DNA of 40,270 bases, from positions 1-40,270 of the forward strand of contig CAJTPU010000030.1 of assembly GCA_910578335.1 (NCBI GenBank), read 5' to 3'. The stretch is from an uncultured Lachnospiraceae bacterium (GTDB lineage: Bacteria; Bacillota; Clostridia; Lachnospirales; Lachnospiraceae). The position numbers and the translations under genes are program-made. Below are positions 15,466 to 23,549 of the stretch, one piece after another. The notes under the pieces were generated by a model. It had not been told where the DNA came from. It saw nothing but the letters and a program-made list of their open reading frames with translations, and did not search any database. How positions within the stretch are numbered: position 1 is the first letter of the stretch; each line of letters begins with the position of its first letter.

Positions 15466-16188
15466 TTATTCGGTTTCAATTGCTGCGTCACGGTTCTCAC
15501 AGTATTTGCACAAGCGTGTACGGTTTGCCGCAATGGCTTGTTCCACGGTTCCTTCTGTGATTGTATCCGTCCGGTTCATCGCCTGACAGTCAACATCAGT
15601 GTGGTACACTTTGCCGAACGGCGTCCAATACACCAGCGTATCACCGTATTCCGCCATCGCCTCCGCCTTCTCTTCTGCGGAAATCGGATTGAAATCATAG
15701 GAAGCAATTCCGCCGATGAGCAGCATAACGACTGCCACGATTGAAGCTATCTTCTTTGTCTTCGCATCGGCATCCTTGTTCGTAAGCGCCAGAACAATGA
15801 ACGGAACGAATGCAATGACACAGGCAATAACACCCATGTTATTCCACAACCAGAATTTGAGCTTGTTCTTTTCTGATGCCGGGTCAATATGATTTGATTT
15901 CTTCCAAAGCTGTGAGCCGATAATTACCAAAACCAAATCAAGCGCAAGCATAATAATGACCTGAGCTAACGTAGATATCGGCAAAAAGCTCAGCGTAACA
16001 TTGCCGCAGAAAATCATTAAGGCAAGAACCTCCAACCCGATTGCCGCCAGCCATAACACAACCGCGCCAATGCGCAGCCCGGTGGCATTCCCCGTCTTAG
16101 GTGCTTCCTTGATTGTACGCTTTGTCTCGGCAGAGCCCTCCGCTTTGACAATGGTACGCTTTCTGCTTGTTTTCTTTTGTTCAGCCAT
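15466..16188 (-). CDS. Four-helix membrane protein with a C-terminal Ada-like Cys/His metal-binding motif
   Basis: 240-residue protein of unknown function. A basic N-terminus (1-35, rich in Lys/Arg) precedes four predicted membrane segments (about 38-60, 68-90, 117-137, 146-165). The C-terminal soluble tail carries GKVYHTDVDCQAM near 195-208 and LCKYCENRD at the end. This pattern (YHxxxC, then about 20 residues, then CxxC) resembles the zinc-binding motif of Ada-type and related small domains found on membrane proteins. Metal binding is inferred. The start has the ribosome site GAGGG. It is the second gene of an operon behind the DUF937 gene, 22 bases apart, and a clear terminator follows. 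Confidence 0.6.
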   Translation of the reverse strand: MAEQKKTSRKRTIVKAEGSAETKRTIKEAPKTGNATGLRIGAVVLWLAAIGLEVLALMIFCGNVTLSFLPISTLAQVIIMLALDLVLVIIGSQLWKKSNHIDPASEKNKLKFWLWNNMGVIACVIAFVPFIVLALTNKDADAKTKKIASIVAVVMLLIGGIASYDFNPISAEEKAEAMAEYGDTLVYWTPFGKVYHTDVDCQAMNRTDTITEGTVEQAIAANRTRLCKYCENRDAAIETE

Positions 16189-16210
16189 AATAAACCTCTC
16201 CCTCCATTTT

Positions 16211-16834
16211 CTATTTCAACAAACTCATCAGCAGACCGCTCAGACTCACGCTGCCGTCCTGCTCCTTTGACTGGGTAGAACCACCCAGTAATGAACCTGC
16301 AAGACTCATCAGGTTCAAACCTTTTTGTTTCTCCGGCTGAACCTGCTGATACCCTTTTCCCAGCAATGCGGAGCCCAGAACGCTTAGAAGATTGGGCGAA
16401 TCCGCTTTTTCTTTGCTTGTTTCTTCTTTTTTATAGTTGCCCACAAGAGACAGCACCACCGGCGCAAGCTGACCAAGCATCGTAGAGACCTGAGTCTTTG
16501 ACAAACCGGTAGATTGGGCTAAACCTGCCTTGACTTCCTTCTCATTGTCTCCCAACACATGCTTCACAACCTTTTTTCCATCCTTTACGTCCACCTTGCT
16601 CAGCATGGATGATGTGCTTTTCTCTGCGTCCGGAGCGTGTTTATCCAAAGCCTCTTCAAGAGACTTCGCGCCCTCATCCGTTGAAGAATTCTGATACATC
16701 CCCGAAAGGAGCAGCGGAAGCGCCTGCGTCACGAGCTGTTTAACCTGTTCATCGCTTGCATCCGTACCCTTCTTAAGCTCTCCGACTGACTTCTTGCCAA
16801 GCAGCTCGCCAGCCAGCATATCCAGAAGTGCCAT
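16211..16834 (-). CDS. DUF937 domain protein (YidB-like)
   Basis: 207-residue cytoplasmic protein that fits DUF937: an N-terminal MALLDMLAGELLG, repeated helical segments such as SDEQVKQLVTQALPLLLSGM (about 27-46), and the conserved QSTGLSKTQVSTMLGQLAPVVLSLV (in parts, about 110-134). The C-terminus has a second similar helical block (LLSVLGSALLG, SLAGSLLGG). Function is unknown; the fold is a helical array. The ribosome site GGGAGG and a textbook promoter (TTGACA-17-TATAAT) lie upstream, so expression may be high. It is first gene in an operon with the four-helix membrane protein. Confidence 0.8.
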   Translation of the reverse strand: MALLDMLAGELLGKKSVGELKKGTDASDEQVKQLVTQALPLLLSGMYQNSSTDEGAKSLEEALDKHAPDAEKSTSSMLSKVDVKDGKKVVKHVLGDNEKEVKAGLAQSTGLSKTQVSTMLGQLAPVVLSLVGNYKKEETSKEKADSPNLLSVLGSALLGKGYQQVQPEKQKGLNLMSLAGSLLGGSTQSKEQDGSVSLSGLLMSLLK

Positions 16835-16877
16835 GCTCTATTTCCTCCCTTTTGTAAATATCATAAAATACTCTCTG

Positions 16878-16906
16878 ATTATACCGTACAAAAATAAATG
16901 TGTCAA
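16878..16906 (-). promoter_or_regulatory. Consensus sigma-A promoter of the DUF937 operon
   Basis: TTGACA (16901-16906, minus strand) and TATAAT (16878-16883) are separated by exactly 17 bases: a perfect consensus. Its -35 box lies in the left arm of the 26-bp inverted repeat at 16901-16926. Confidence 0.85.
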
Positions 16907-16926
16907 TGAAAACCATATCATTGACA
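16901..16926. promoter_or_regulatory. 26-bp inverted repeat holding both divergent -35 boxes
   Basis: Perfect nine-base arms TGTCAATGA (16901-16909) and TCATTGACA (16918-16926) flank the spacer AAACCATA. The outer six bases of each arm are the TTGACA box of one of two divergent promoters. It could bind a regulator that controls both sides. Confidence 0.75.
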
Positions 16927-16949
16927 AACCTGTCTGCCGGTTCTATACT
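16921..16949 (+). promoter_or_regulatory. Sigma-A promoter of the AEC/MFS transporter operon
   Basis: TTGACA (16921-16926) and TATACT (16944-16949) with a 17-base spacer. The spacer starts with AACC and ends in GGTTC, a small inverted repeat. The transcript would have a leader of about 55 bases. Confidence 0.8.
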
Positions 16950-17009
16950 ATACCTTTGAGTAAAACGCCCGCCAGCTTGTGCGGCATATATAAAGGATGT
17001 GTTTCTACT

Positions 17010-17957
17010 ATGGAAAACCTGATATTCAGTCTCAATGCAACCATACCTGTCTTTTTGCTGATGGTGCTCGGATATCTTTTACGGCAGCTTAAAATTGTGG
17101 ACGAGCCCTTTGTCAACACCTTGAACTCCTTCAATTTTAAGATTACGCTGCCTGTTTTGCTCTTTCGGGATATTGCGGACTCGGATTTCTATTCTGTCTG
17201 GGATACCCGCTATGTGCTGTACTGCTTTTTGGTGACGCTTTTTTGTATCACTGTTATCTGGCTGCTGACAGCTTTTTTTTACAAAGACAAAGTACATGCG
17301 GGAGAGTTTGTGCAGGCTTCCTTCCGCGGCAGCGCCGCCGTCTTAGGCATCGCTTTTATCCAGAATATTTACGGAAACGCGGGCATGGCGCCGCTTATGA
17401 TAATCGGAACGGTGCCCCTGTACAACATTGCCGCCGTGCTGATTCTCTCCTTTACCGGTCCCCACAAAGAGGCATCCGGCAAAAGAGCGCTGTCAAAATC
17501 TATAAAGGGCATCCTCACCAATCCCATTATCATTGGCATTCTTCTTGGCATGGTGGTGTCCGCCCTGCACATCCGCTTCCCCTTTATTGTCAGCAAATCC
17601 ATAGACAGCGTTTCCTCGCTGGCAACGCCCCTCGCCCTGATTGGGCTCGGCGCCGGCTTTGAAGGAAAAAAGGCATTGAAACAGATAAAGCCCACTATCA
17701 TTTGCTCTACAGTAAAGCTGCTGGTACAGCCCCTTCTCTTTCTTCCCCTCGCCGCTTTTCTGGGCTTTCGGGATGAAAAGCTGGTGGCAATCCTGATTAT
17801 GCTCGGCGCTCCCACCACGGTAAGCTGCTATATCATGGCAAAAAACATGGGGCACGAGGGAACCCTGACTTCCAGCGTAGTGGTCGCAACCACCTTTTTC
17901 AGCTCCGTCACCATCACGCTATGGCTCTTTGTCCTGCGCAGCCTTGGGCTGATTTAA
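17010..17957 (+). CDS. AEC family transporter (auxin efflux carrier-like permease)
   Basis: 315-residue integral membrane protein with about ten hydrophobic segments in the 5+5 arrangement of the AEC family. Recognisable blocks are IPVFLLMVLGYLLRQ (helix 1), the LNSFNFKITLPVLLF helix-break region, and GAPTTVSCYIMAKNMG in the second half. Bacterial members export or import organic acids such as malate or amino-acid derivatives; the substrate is not visible. I placed the start at 17010: this keeps the usual family N-terminus, and AAGGA lies about twelve bases upstream. A longer reading to 16794 would run across the divergent promoter and is rejected. An MFS transporter follows after 18 bases, so the two are probably co-transcribed. 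Confidence 0.88.
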   Translation: MENLIFSLNATIPVFLLMVLGYLLRQLKIVDEPFVNTLNSFNFKITLPVLLFRDIADSDFYSVWDTRYVLYCFLVTLFCITVIWLLTAFFYKDKVHAGEFVQASFRGSAAVLGIAFIQNIYGNAGMAPLMIIGTVPLYNIAAVLILSFTGPHKEASGKRALSKSIKGILTNPIIIGILLGMVVSALHIRFPFIVSKSIDSVSSLATPLALIGLGAGFEGKKALKQIKPTIICSTVKLLVQPLLFLPLAAFLGFRDEKLVAILIMLGAPTTVSCYIMAKNMGHEGTLTSSVVVATTFFSSVTITLWLFVLRSLGLI

Positions 17958-17975
17958 TACTATGGAGGAATTATT

Positions 17976-19151
17976 ATGATACATTTGCTTTTAGCTGTTA
18001 TTTACCTGTCCTTTATCAGTCTCGGTCTGCCGGACGCGCTGCTCGGCTCTGCCTGGCCGTCCATGTATGTGGAATTTGATGTACCGCTTTCCTACGCCGG
18101 AATCATTGCAATGGTCATCTCCGCCGGCACCGTCATATCCAGTCTGCAGAGCGACAGACTGACACGCCGTTTTGGAACCGGCATGGTTACGGCAGTCAGC
18201 GTTGCCATGACCGCCCTCGCACTCTTTGGCTTTTCCATCACCCGCTCCTTTCCTCTGCTCTGCCTCTGGGCAGTCCCCTATGGGCTTGGCGCGGGAAGCG
18301 TGGATGCTTCCCTCAATAACTATGTAGCGCTTCACTACGCTAGCCGCCACATGAGCTGGCTCCACTGCATGTGGGGCATCGGCGCGTCCGTCGGACCTTA
18401 CATTATGGGCTATGCCCTGACAGGCGGACAAGGCTGGCATATGGGCTACCGCTATATCGCTTTTTTGCAAATCGTGCTGACCATTATACTGTTTTTCAGC
18501 CTGCCCCTCTGGAAAAAGCGCAGCAGCACAGCCTCGGAAACAGAAGACGGAAAAGGAGAAAAAGCACTGACGCTAAAACAGATTGTTGCCATTCCCGGCG
18601 CTAAGGCAATTCTGATTACTTTTTTCTGTTACTGTGCCCTGGAACAGACTGCCGGTCTCTGGGCAAGCAGCTATCTGGCGCTTTTTCGCGGTTATACGGC
18701 GGAAGCGGCGGCGGAATATGCCGCCCTGTTCTACATCGGCATCACCGGCGGCAGGGCGCTCAGTGGTTTTCTGACGCTGAAACTCAGCGATGTGCAGATG
18801 ATTCGGCTGGGCGCGGCAATTATTTTGCTGGGAATTATCACCCTGCTGATACCACTTGGCGGCATTGCCGCTCCCGTGGGGCTTGTCCTGATAGGGCTTG
18901 GCTGCGCGCCTGTCTATCCCTGCATTATCCACTCCACGCCTGCTCATTTTGGCGCTGACAAATCGCAGGCAGTCATTGGCGTACAGATGGCTTTCGCCTA
19001 TGTAGGCACCAGTCTGATGCCGCCCCTGTTCGGACTGATTGCAAATCACATCCATGTAGCGCTGCTTCCTGTCTACCTTCTTCTCCTTCTCGTGCTTATG
19101 GCAGTTATGCATGAAATGCTTTTGCGTAAGACCAAGAAACCTGCGGACTAA
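17976..19151 (+). CDS. Major facilitator superfamily transporter
   Basis: 391-residue secondary transporter with twelve predicted membrane segments. The loop between helices 2 and 3 has SDRLTRRFGTG, the MFS motif A region. The N-terminal SFISLGLPDALLGSAWPSM and PYGLGAGSVDASLNNYVA resemble FucP-like/sugar-permease MFS proteins of Firmicutes. The central cytoplasmic loop (about 178-200) is charged. The ribosome site is TGGAGG, nine bases before the ATG. It is the second gene of the operon with the AEC permease and converges on spmB, with only 18 bases between stop codons and no visible terminator. The substrate is unknown. Confidence 0.87.
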   Translation: MIHLLLAVIYLSFISLGLPDALLGSAWPSMYVEFDVPLSYAGIIAMVISAGTVISSLQSDRLTRRFGTGMVTAVSVAMTALALFGFSITRSFPLLCLWAVPYGLGAGSVDASLNNYVALHYASRHMSWLHCMWGIGASVGPYIMGYALTGGQGWHMGYRYIAFLQIVLTIILFFSLPLWKKRSSTASETEDGKGEKALTLKQIVAIPGAKAILITFFCYCALEQTAGLWASSYLALFRGYTAEAAAEYAALFYIGITGGRALSGFLTLKLSDVQMIRLGAAIILLGIITLLIPLGGIAAPVGLVLIGLGCAPVYPCIIHSTPAHFGADKSQAVIGVQMAFAYVGTSLMPPLFGLIANHIHVALLPVYLLLLLVLMAVMHEMLLRKTKKPAD

Positions 19152-19169
19152 AGTGATAAGCACCCCGCC

Positions 19170-19700
19170 TCAGGTTACCATCCCCGCCAGCACAACGCTC
19201 GCCAGCAGCCCAGCCAGCATGGAAATCAGCGCGCCCGACAGCGTATAACGTGTTTTGGTCACTTTTGCCGCCAAAAAGTAGACCGACATCGTATAAAAAA
19301 TGGTCTCGGTGCAGCTCATCAGGATGGAGGTCAGCATACCGATATAGGAATCTGTTCCATGGGTCTTGAAAATATCCAGCACCAGTCCCGTTGCCGCTGA
19401 GGAAGAAAACATTTTTACCAGCGTCAGCGGAACGATGTCTGCCGGAATTCCGATTTTTTCCGTAAGTTTACCCAAAAGTCCGCCTAAAAACCCCATAAAA
19501 CCGGAGGCGCGCAGTACGCCCACGCCCACCATCAGTCCGATTAACGTCGGCAGAATTCCCGCCACCGTCTTCAGCCCTTCTTTGGCGCCGCCAATAAACT
19601 CCTCATACACCTGTACCTTATTTATCAGTCCGTATGCCACTATGTAAAAAATAATGACCGGTATGATTACATTAGAAAAGTTTGCTAAAAATCCTGCCAT
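19170..19700 (-). CDS. spmB: Spore maturation protein B (nucleoside-recognition domain)
   Basis: 176-residue membrane protein of the Gate/nucleoside-recognition family. In Bacillus and Clostridium, SpmA and SpmB are needed for normal dehydration of the spore core. Visible blocks are IIPVIIFYIVAYGLINKVQVYEEF (in parts, about 12-35), FIGGAKEGLKTV, LPTLIGLMVGVGVLRASG and the MLTSILMSCTETIFYTMSVY segment. I chose the ATG at 19700: the in-frame ATG four codons earlier contains the ribosome site (ATGGAGGCAAAA). It follows spmA by 22 bases in the same operon. Confidence 0.93.
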   Translation of the reverse strand: MAGFLANFSNVIIPVIIFYIVAYGLINKVQVYEEFIGGAKEGLKTVAGILPTLIGLMVGVGVLRASGFMGFLGGLLGKLTEKIGIPADIVPLTLVKMFSSSAATGLVLDIFKTHGTDSYIGMLTSILMSCTETIFYTMSVYFLAAKVTKTRYTLSGALISMLAGLLASVVLAGMVT

Positions 19701-19722
19701 TTTTGCCTCCATGCCAAAACAC

Positions 19723-20340
19723 TTATTTCCTGTCCTTTATTTTGCAATAGACAATCGCAATAATTGTGGAAAACAACGTTGCCAGTATGGCTGGCGCAAT
19801 GACTGCTGCCGGATTGGCGCTGCCGTACTGCGTCCGGTACACAATCATATTGACAGGTATCAATTGCAGCGAAGAGGTATTCAGAATGAGAAACGTGCAC
19901 ATTTCATTGCTTGCCGCCCTTCCCCGCAGCCCTTCCTTGCCGCCCTTTACATAGGCGGGATTTCCCCGCTCCTCTTCCAGCTTTGCCAGCTCCTCCATCG
20001 CCTTTAAGCCTGCCGGCGTGCACGCCCAGCCAAGCCCTAAAATATTGGCAATGAAATTAGTGGCAATGTATTTGCGCGATTCATGCTTTTTTGGTATGCG
20101 TGGAAACATAAATGACAAAAAGGGCTGAATACCCGACGCAAGTCCGGCAATCAACCCTGATTTTTCTGCAATTCTCATAAGCCCCATCCAAAGCCCCATA
20201 ACCCCCGCCATGGTAATACACAAGGATACGGCTTCTCCCGCGGAGCCAAGCGCAGCATCCGTCACCGCCTCCATATTTCCGGTAACCGCGGCATACACCA
20301 CGCCAATCAATATCATAAACGCCCAGATATAATTTAGCAT
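19723..20340 (-). CDS. spmA: Spore maturation protein A (nucleoside-recognition domain)
   Basis: 205-residue membrane protein, first gene of the spmAB pair. It has MLNYIWAFMILIGVVYA at the start, SLCITMAGVMGLWMGLMRIAE (in parts, about 39-60), a PFLSFMFPRIPKKH segment, and the highly conserved NFIANILGLGWACTPAGLKAM and EMCTFLILNTSSLQLIP (in parts), typical of SpmA. It works with SpmB in spore core dehydration and heat resistance. The ribosome site GAGGAAAT precedes the ATG. The gap to the upstream sensor-GGDEF gene is 51 bases, so read-through from that operon is possible; no sporulation-sigma promoter was evident to me. Confidence 0.94.
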   Translation of the reverse strand: MLNYIWAFMILIGVVYAAVTGNMEAVTDAALGSAGEAVSLCITMAGVMGLWMGLMRIAEKSGLIAGLASGIQPFLSFMFPRIPKKHESRKYIATNFIANILGLGWACTPAGLKAMEELAKLEEERGNPAYVKGGKEGLRGRAASNEMCTFLILNTSSLQLIPVNMIVYRTQYGSANPAAVIAPAILATLFSTIIAIVYCKIKDRK

Positions 20341-20391
20341 ATTTCCTCATCTACACGCCGCTGTTTATACCATGTATATGAGACAATTACT

Positions 20392-22320
20392 TTAAATATC
20401 TCCCCTTTCTTTTTTGTGCAGATATTTTCTGGCATACATCAAGTCATCCGCTTTTTTCAGGAAATGGTCCAGCGTATGATTTTTCACGCGATTGGTATAC
20501 ACTCCGATACTGGCGTGTATATCATATTCCTTATTACTGTTTTCATTGTAGGAACGGATACCCTGTTTCACCCTGCTCACAATTTCCTCCGTCCGCTCGT
20601 CAATATCCTTGCCGGCAAAAGCAATCAAAAACTCATCTCCGCCTATCCTTGCCGCCAGTTCATGCCGGATATTCGCCTTGATAATACTGCCGATTGCCTT
20701 AAGAGCTTCGTCGCCTTCCGCATGTCCGTATGTATCGTTGATTTTCTTCAGACCGTCCATATCCAAGGATATCACGGTCATATCCATTTCCTCTGCCATT
20801 TCTAACAAAAGCTGAATCTTCTGGTAAAATCCGTTTCTATTGTAGAGCCCCGTAAGCAAATCGCACATGTAAAGTCTCATCAGCTCCATCTGTGCCTTCT
20901 GCATTTCCAAAAGCTGCCTAAAGCAGGTAAGAAATGCCGCATATGCGGTAAACCAGAACCATTCCAGTTCAAATGTAATGACTGTGTAACCGACCGCTCT
21001 TCCCTTCATGTGCGTTGTCAGCACCAGCAGAAAGTCATTTTCGTCAAGCTGCCGGCTTCTGTCCGGAATCAGTTCGCCAAATTCTATATGTTCCCAATAA
21101 TCCGTCTGTGGCATCTCCCTGCTGTTGTCATAGCGCAGAACATTCATATGTTTCGTATAACTCGGATTATCCTCTTTGTACGCAGCGTCATGCATCCGCG
21201 TGTTTAACTCCTTTTCCTCTATCAAATCCGTATTGGCGCAAAACCAAAAGGTTTTATACCTGAGCGGGCTCATATACTCCGGCATCGCCTTAATAATATC
21301 CGTAAAATTTTCCGCATGCCCATAATTGGCAATCAACTGGTTCAAATCACCTTGATACTTAATCTGTTGGTGAAGCTCTGACTTTAGTTTAATCATTTCG
21401 GAAGCCACATGCATGGTTTCCAGATTGCTGCAGCCGCAGGAATTCCCTATCTGCACTTTATTGTAAATCAAAACCTTGCCGTTTTTATTCACTTTGTATT
21501 CGCCTGTCGCAATAATGTCAAACAAAATGCGGATAAATTCATCTACATTCTGCACTCCGGTGGTAAGACGGGGCCTGCTGTAACGCTCCATATCAATCCC
21601 GTCAAAGCCGCTGACCGCCACATCCTCCGGCACTCTGTAGCCCTTCTCCTGCAGGCAGCGGCACACGGTAATTGCCATTGCATCATTGGCACATACAATT
21701 GCTTCCGGCATGGAAAGACCATCCGCAAACATTTTCTGCATTGCCTCTCTTGTCGGGTCCTCCCAAAAGTATCCCCAGTAAACCCGCTCCGGCACAAAGG
21801 GCACATTGTTTTCCGCAAGGACTTCCTGAAACACCGCAAGGCGCTCTTCAGAATAGTTGTTTCCCGGCATCCCGCCCATAAAATTGATGACGCGGTATCC
21901 ATGATTTACCACCATATGCCTTACCACTTCCCTGAAAGCATCCCCATAATCAAAAGCAATGTTAATACAGCCGTCAAAATTTTTATCCACCGTTATAACG
22001 GGAACTCCCGCCTTGTTTGCCTTCTCTACAAGCGCAAGCTGACCTGCATCATCCTTAAACGATTCCGACATTAAAACAATTGCGTCATAACGCTCCACGC
22101 TGACAATATCAAACACCTTTTTTTCGCCCTTGTCATTTAAGTCATTGTAATAAAAATCAGACAGTGTCGAAAAAAACACCACCTTATAATGACGTGCCGC
22201 CGCTTCCGCCACTACTTTTTTAATCAGCCTCGTCTGTTCATCATTAAAAAAGCTTGCCAGAATAAATGCGACTACTTTATAGTCCTTGCCCTCGGAATAT
22301 TTTTTCAATGTGTCAGCCAC
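20392..22320 (-). CDS. Cytoplasmic sugar-binding-like sensor with GGDEF diguanylate cyclase domain
   Basis: 642-residue protein with no signal peptide or membrane segment. Residues about 12-300 look like the ligand-binding core of LacI-type regulators (type 1 periplasmic-binding fold): PVITVDKNFDGCINIAFDYG, GYRVINFMGG, PEAIVCANDAMAI and VAVSGFDGIDMERYSRPRLTT (all in parts). The usual DNA-binding helix-turn-helix is missing. About 300-475 is a linker/sensor region. About 480-640 is a GGDEF domain with CDLLTGLYNRNGF, DMDGLKKINDTYGHAEGD and RIGGDEF near 560. Residues for c-di-GMP synthesis look intact, but the RxxD inhibitory site is absent. Translation starts at GTG (22320), 17 bases after fabK, so it shares that transcript. 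The likely job is to tie c-di-GMP level to a cytoplasmic ligand. Confidence 0.87.
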   Translation of the reverse strand: MADTLKKYSEGKDYKVVAFILASFFNDEQTRLIKKVVAEAAARHYKVVFFSTLSDFYYNDLNDKGEKKVFDIVSVERYDAIVLMSESFKDDAGQLALVEKANKAGVPVITVDKNFDGCINIAFDYGDAFREVVRHMVVNHGYRVINFMGGMPGNNYSEERLAVFQEVLAENNVPFVPERVYWGYFWEDPTREAMQKMFADGLSMPEAIVCANDAMAITVCRCLQEKGYRVPEDVAVSGFDGIDMERYSRPRLTTGVQNVDEFIRILFDIIATGEYKVNKNGKVLIYNKVQIGNSCGCSNLETMHVASEMIKLKSELHQQIKYQGDLNQLIANYGHAENFTDIIKAMPEYMSPLRYKTFWFCANTDLIEEKELNTRMHDAAYKEDNPSYTKHMNVLRYDNSREMPQTDYWEHIEFGELIPDRSRQLDENDFLLVLTTHMKGRAVGYTVITFELEWFWFTAYAAFLTCFRQLLEMQKAQMELMRLYMCDLLTGLYNRNGFYQKIQLLLEMAEEMDMTVISLDMDGLKKINDTYGHAEGDEALKAIGSIIKANIRHELAARIGGDEFLIAFAGKDIDERTEEIVSRVKQGIRSYNENSNKEYDIHASIGVYTNRVKNHTLDHFLKKADDLMYARKYLHKKERGDI

Positions 22321-22337
22321 TTCTCCAAAATCCTCCT

Positions 22338-23261
22338 CTATTTATTGAAAAGCCGTTCTATTTCGCTCATAATTTCCTGTATAATTTCTGCACATGCCGC
22401 CTCTTTTGTAATAATGCCCGCCGCCTGTCCTGCCACAATGGTGCCGTTGATAACATCGCCCTCCTGTGCCGCCTTCCAGATAGAATCCATCACGGCTTTT
22501 TCTATTTCCCGCCAGGAAGTTTCCTCCGCTTCCATTCTCATATATTCCCTCGCCATCCTGTTTCCAAGCTGACGGAGCGGAAGCCCGCAGCCGGTACCCG
22601 TCACCACCGAATCAATGTCCTTCGCTTTCACGATTCTTTCTTTATAGTCAGGGTGTACAACTGCTTCTGCCGCTACACTGAACCGGGTTTTCATCTGAAT
22701 CCCATCGGCTCCCAAAACCAGTGCCGCAGCGGCGCCTCTGCCATCCCCGATTCCGCCTGCGGCTATCACGGGTATCTTGAGTGCATCCGAAACCTGCGGA
22801 ATCAGCGTCATGGTCGTAGTCACGCCAATATGCCCGCCGCTCTCCATTCCTTCCGCTACCACTGCATCCGCACCCATCTGCTCCATCATTTTAGCAAGCC
22901 CCACACTGGAAATTGTCGGAATCACCTTGATACCCGCCGATTTCCAGAGCCGCATATAATTGATAGGGTTGCCGGCATCCGTTATGACTATTTTGATACC
23001 TTCCTCCACCACTACTCTGGCAATTTCCTCTGCATTCGAATAAGCCAGCATGATATGCACGCCAAAAGGCTTCTGTGTCTGCCTTTTCATCTGCCGGATT
23101 TGCTTTCTTAGGGCATCAGCAAACAAGCCGGCAGCACTGATAACGCCAAGACCACCCGCTTGTGAAACGGCAGCGGCAAGGTGGTATTCTGCCACACATG
23201 CCATGCCGCCCTGTATAATAGGATACTCAATGCCGAGCAATTCGGTAACTCTGGTATCCAT
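22338..23261 (-). CDS. fabK: FMN-dependent enoyl-ACP reductase FabK / nitronate monooxygenase family
   Basis: 307-residue TIM-barrel flavoprotein. The N-terminus GIEYPIIQGGMACVAEYHLA, the VAEGMESGGHIG motif (about 130-141), PVIAAGGIGDGRG (about 165-177) and ALVLGADGIQMKTRF (about 179-193) are diagnostic of the FabK/2-nitropropane dioxygenase family. The acyl carrier protein gene ends five bases upstream, which argues for FabK, the last reduction step of fatty-acid elongation (trans-2-enoyl-ACP to acyl-ACP with NAD(P)H), over nitronate detoxification. The rest of the fab cluster is not in this window. The sensor-GGDEF gene follows after 17 bases. Confidence 0.9.
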   Translation of the reverse strand: MDTRVTELLGIEYPIIQGGMACVAEYHLAAAVSQAGGLGVISAAGLFADALRKQIRQMKRQTQKPFGVHIMLAYSNAEEIARVVVEEGIKIVITDAGNPINYMRLWKSAGIKVIPTISSVGLAKMMEQMGADAVVAEGMESGGHIGVTTTMTLIPQVSDALKIPVIAAGGIGDGRGAAAALVLGADGIQMKTRFSVAAEAVVHPDYKERIVKAKDIDSVVTGTGCGLPLRQLGNRMAREYMRMEAEETSWREIEKAVMDSIWKAAQEGDVINGTIVAGQAAGIITKEAACAEIIQEIMSEIERLFNK

Positions 23262-23266
23262 ACCGC

Positions 23267-23500
23267 TTACGCTTCAATATCTTTTGCCTTCAGGTACTCA
23301 ATCACATCGCCCACGGTCGCAATCTTTTCCAAATCCTCTGACGGAATCTCCGTGCCGAACTCTTCTTCCAATGCCATAACCAATTCAAACAAATCCAGCG
23401 AATCTGCGCCCAAATCATCCTTAAAGGAAGAGCTTTCCGTGATATCCACGCCATCCAAATTTAACTGTTCCTGAATAATTGCAACTACCTTTTCTAACAT
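23267..23500 (-). CDS. acpP: Acyl carrier protein
   Basis: 77-residue acidic helical protein. The phosphopantetheine attachment site is Ser in DLGADSLDLFELVMALEEEF (Ser33 or adjacent, in the DSLD motif). Length and the N-terminal MLEKVVAIIQEQLN are typical of fatty-acid ACPs, which carry growing acyl chains in the cytoplasm. The ribosome site AAGGAG lies eight bases upstream. It is the first gene of an ACP-fabK-GGDEF operon, driven by a consensus promoter with a FabT-like palindrome just downstream of the -10 box. Confidence 0.97.
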   Translation of the reverse strand: MLEKVVAIIQEQLNLDGVDITESSSFKDDLGADSLDLFELVMALEEEFGTEIPSEDLEKIATVGDVIEYLKAKDIEA

Positions 23501-23534
23501 GATATTCTCCTTTTTATCATTTCTTTTTTAATTG

Positions 23535-23549
23535 CTTTGATAATCGAAG
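23535..23549. promoter_or_regulatory. FabT-like operator palindrome
   Basis: CTTTGATAATCGAAG is a 15-bp palindrome with 6 of 7 arm pairs. Its complement reads CTTCGATTATCAAAG, close to the TTTGATTATCAAA box bound by FabT, the MarR-type repressor of fatty-acid genes. It overlaps the end of the -10 box and the expected transcription start of the ACP-fabK operon, a position suited to repression. No fabT gene is in the window. Confidence 0.6.

Noticed and set aside
16794..17009. N-terminal extension of 72 residues on the AEC transporter
   Set aside because: It would run through the divergent consensus promoters and the start of the DUF937 gene, and adds a segment not seen in the family. The start at 17010 gives the normal N-terminus.
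22266..23111. Plus-strand open frame of 281 codons opposite fabK
   Set aside because: The fabK reading is strongly supported; the antisense translation is Arg/His/Cys-rich without domain signals.
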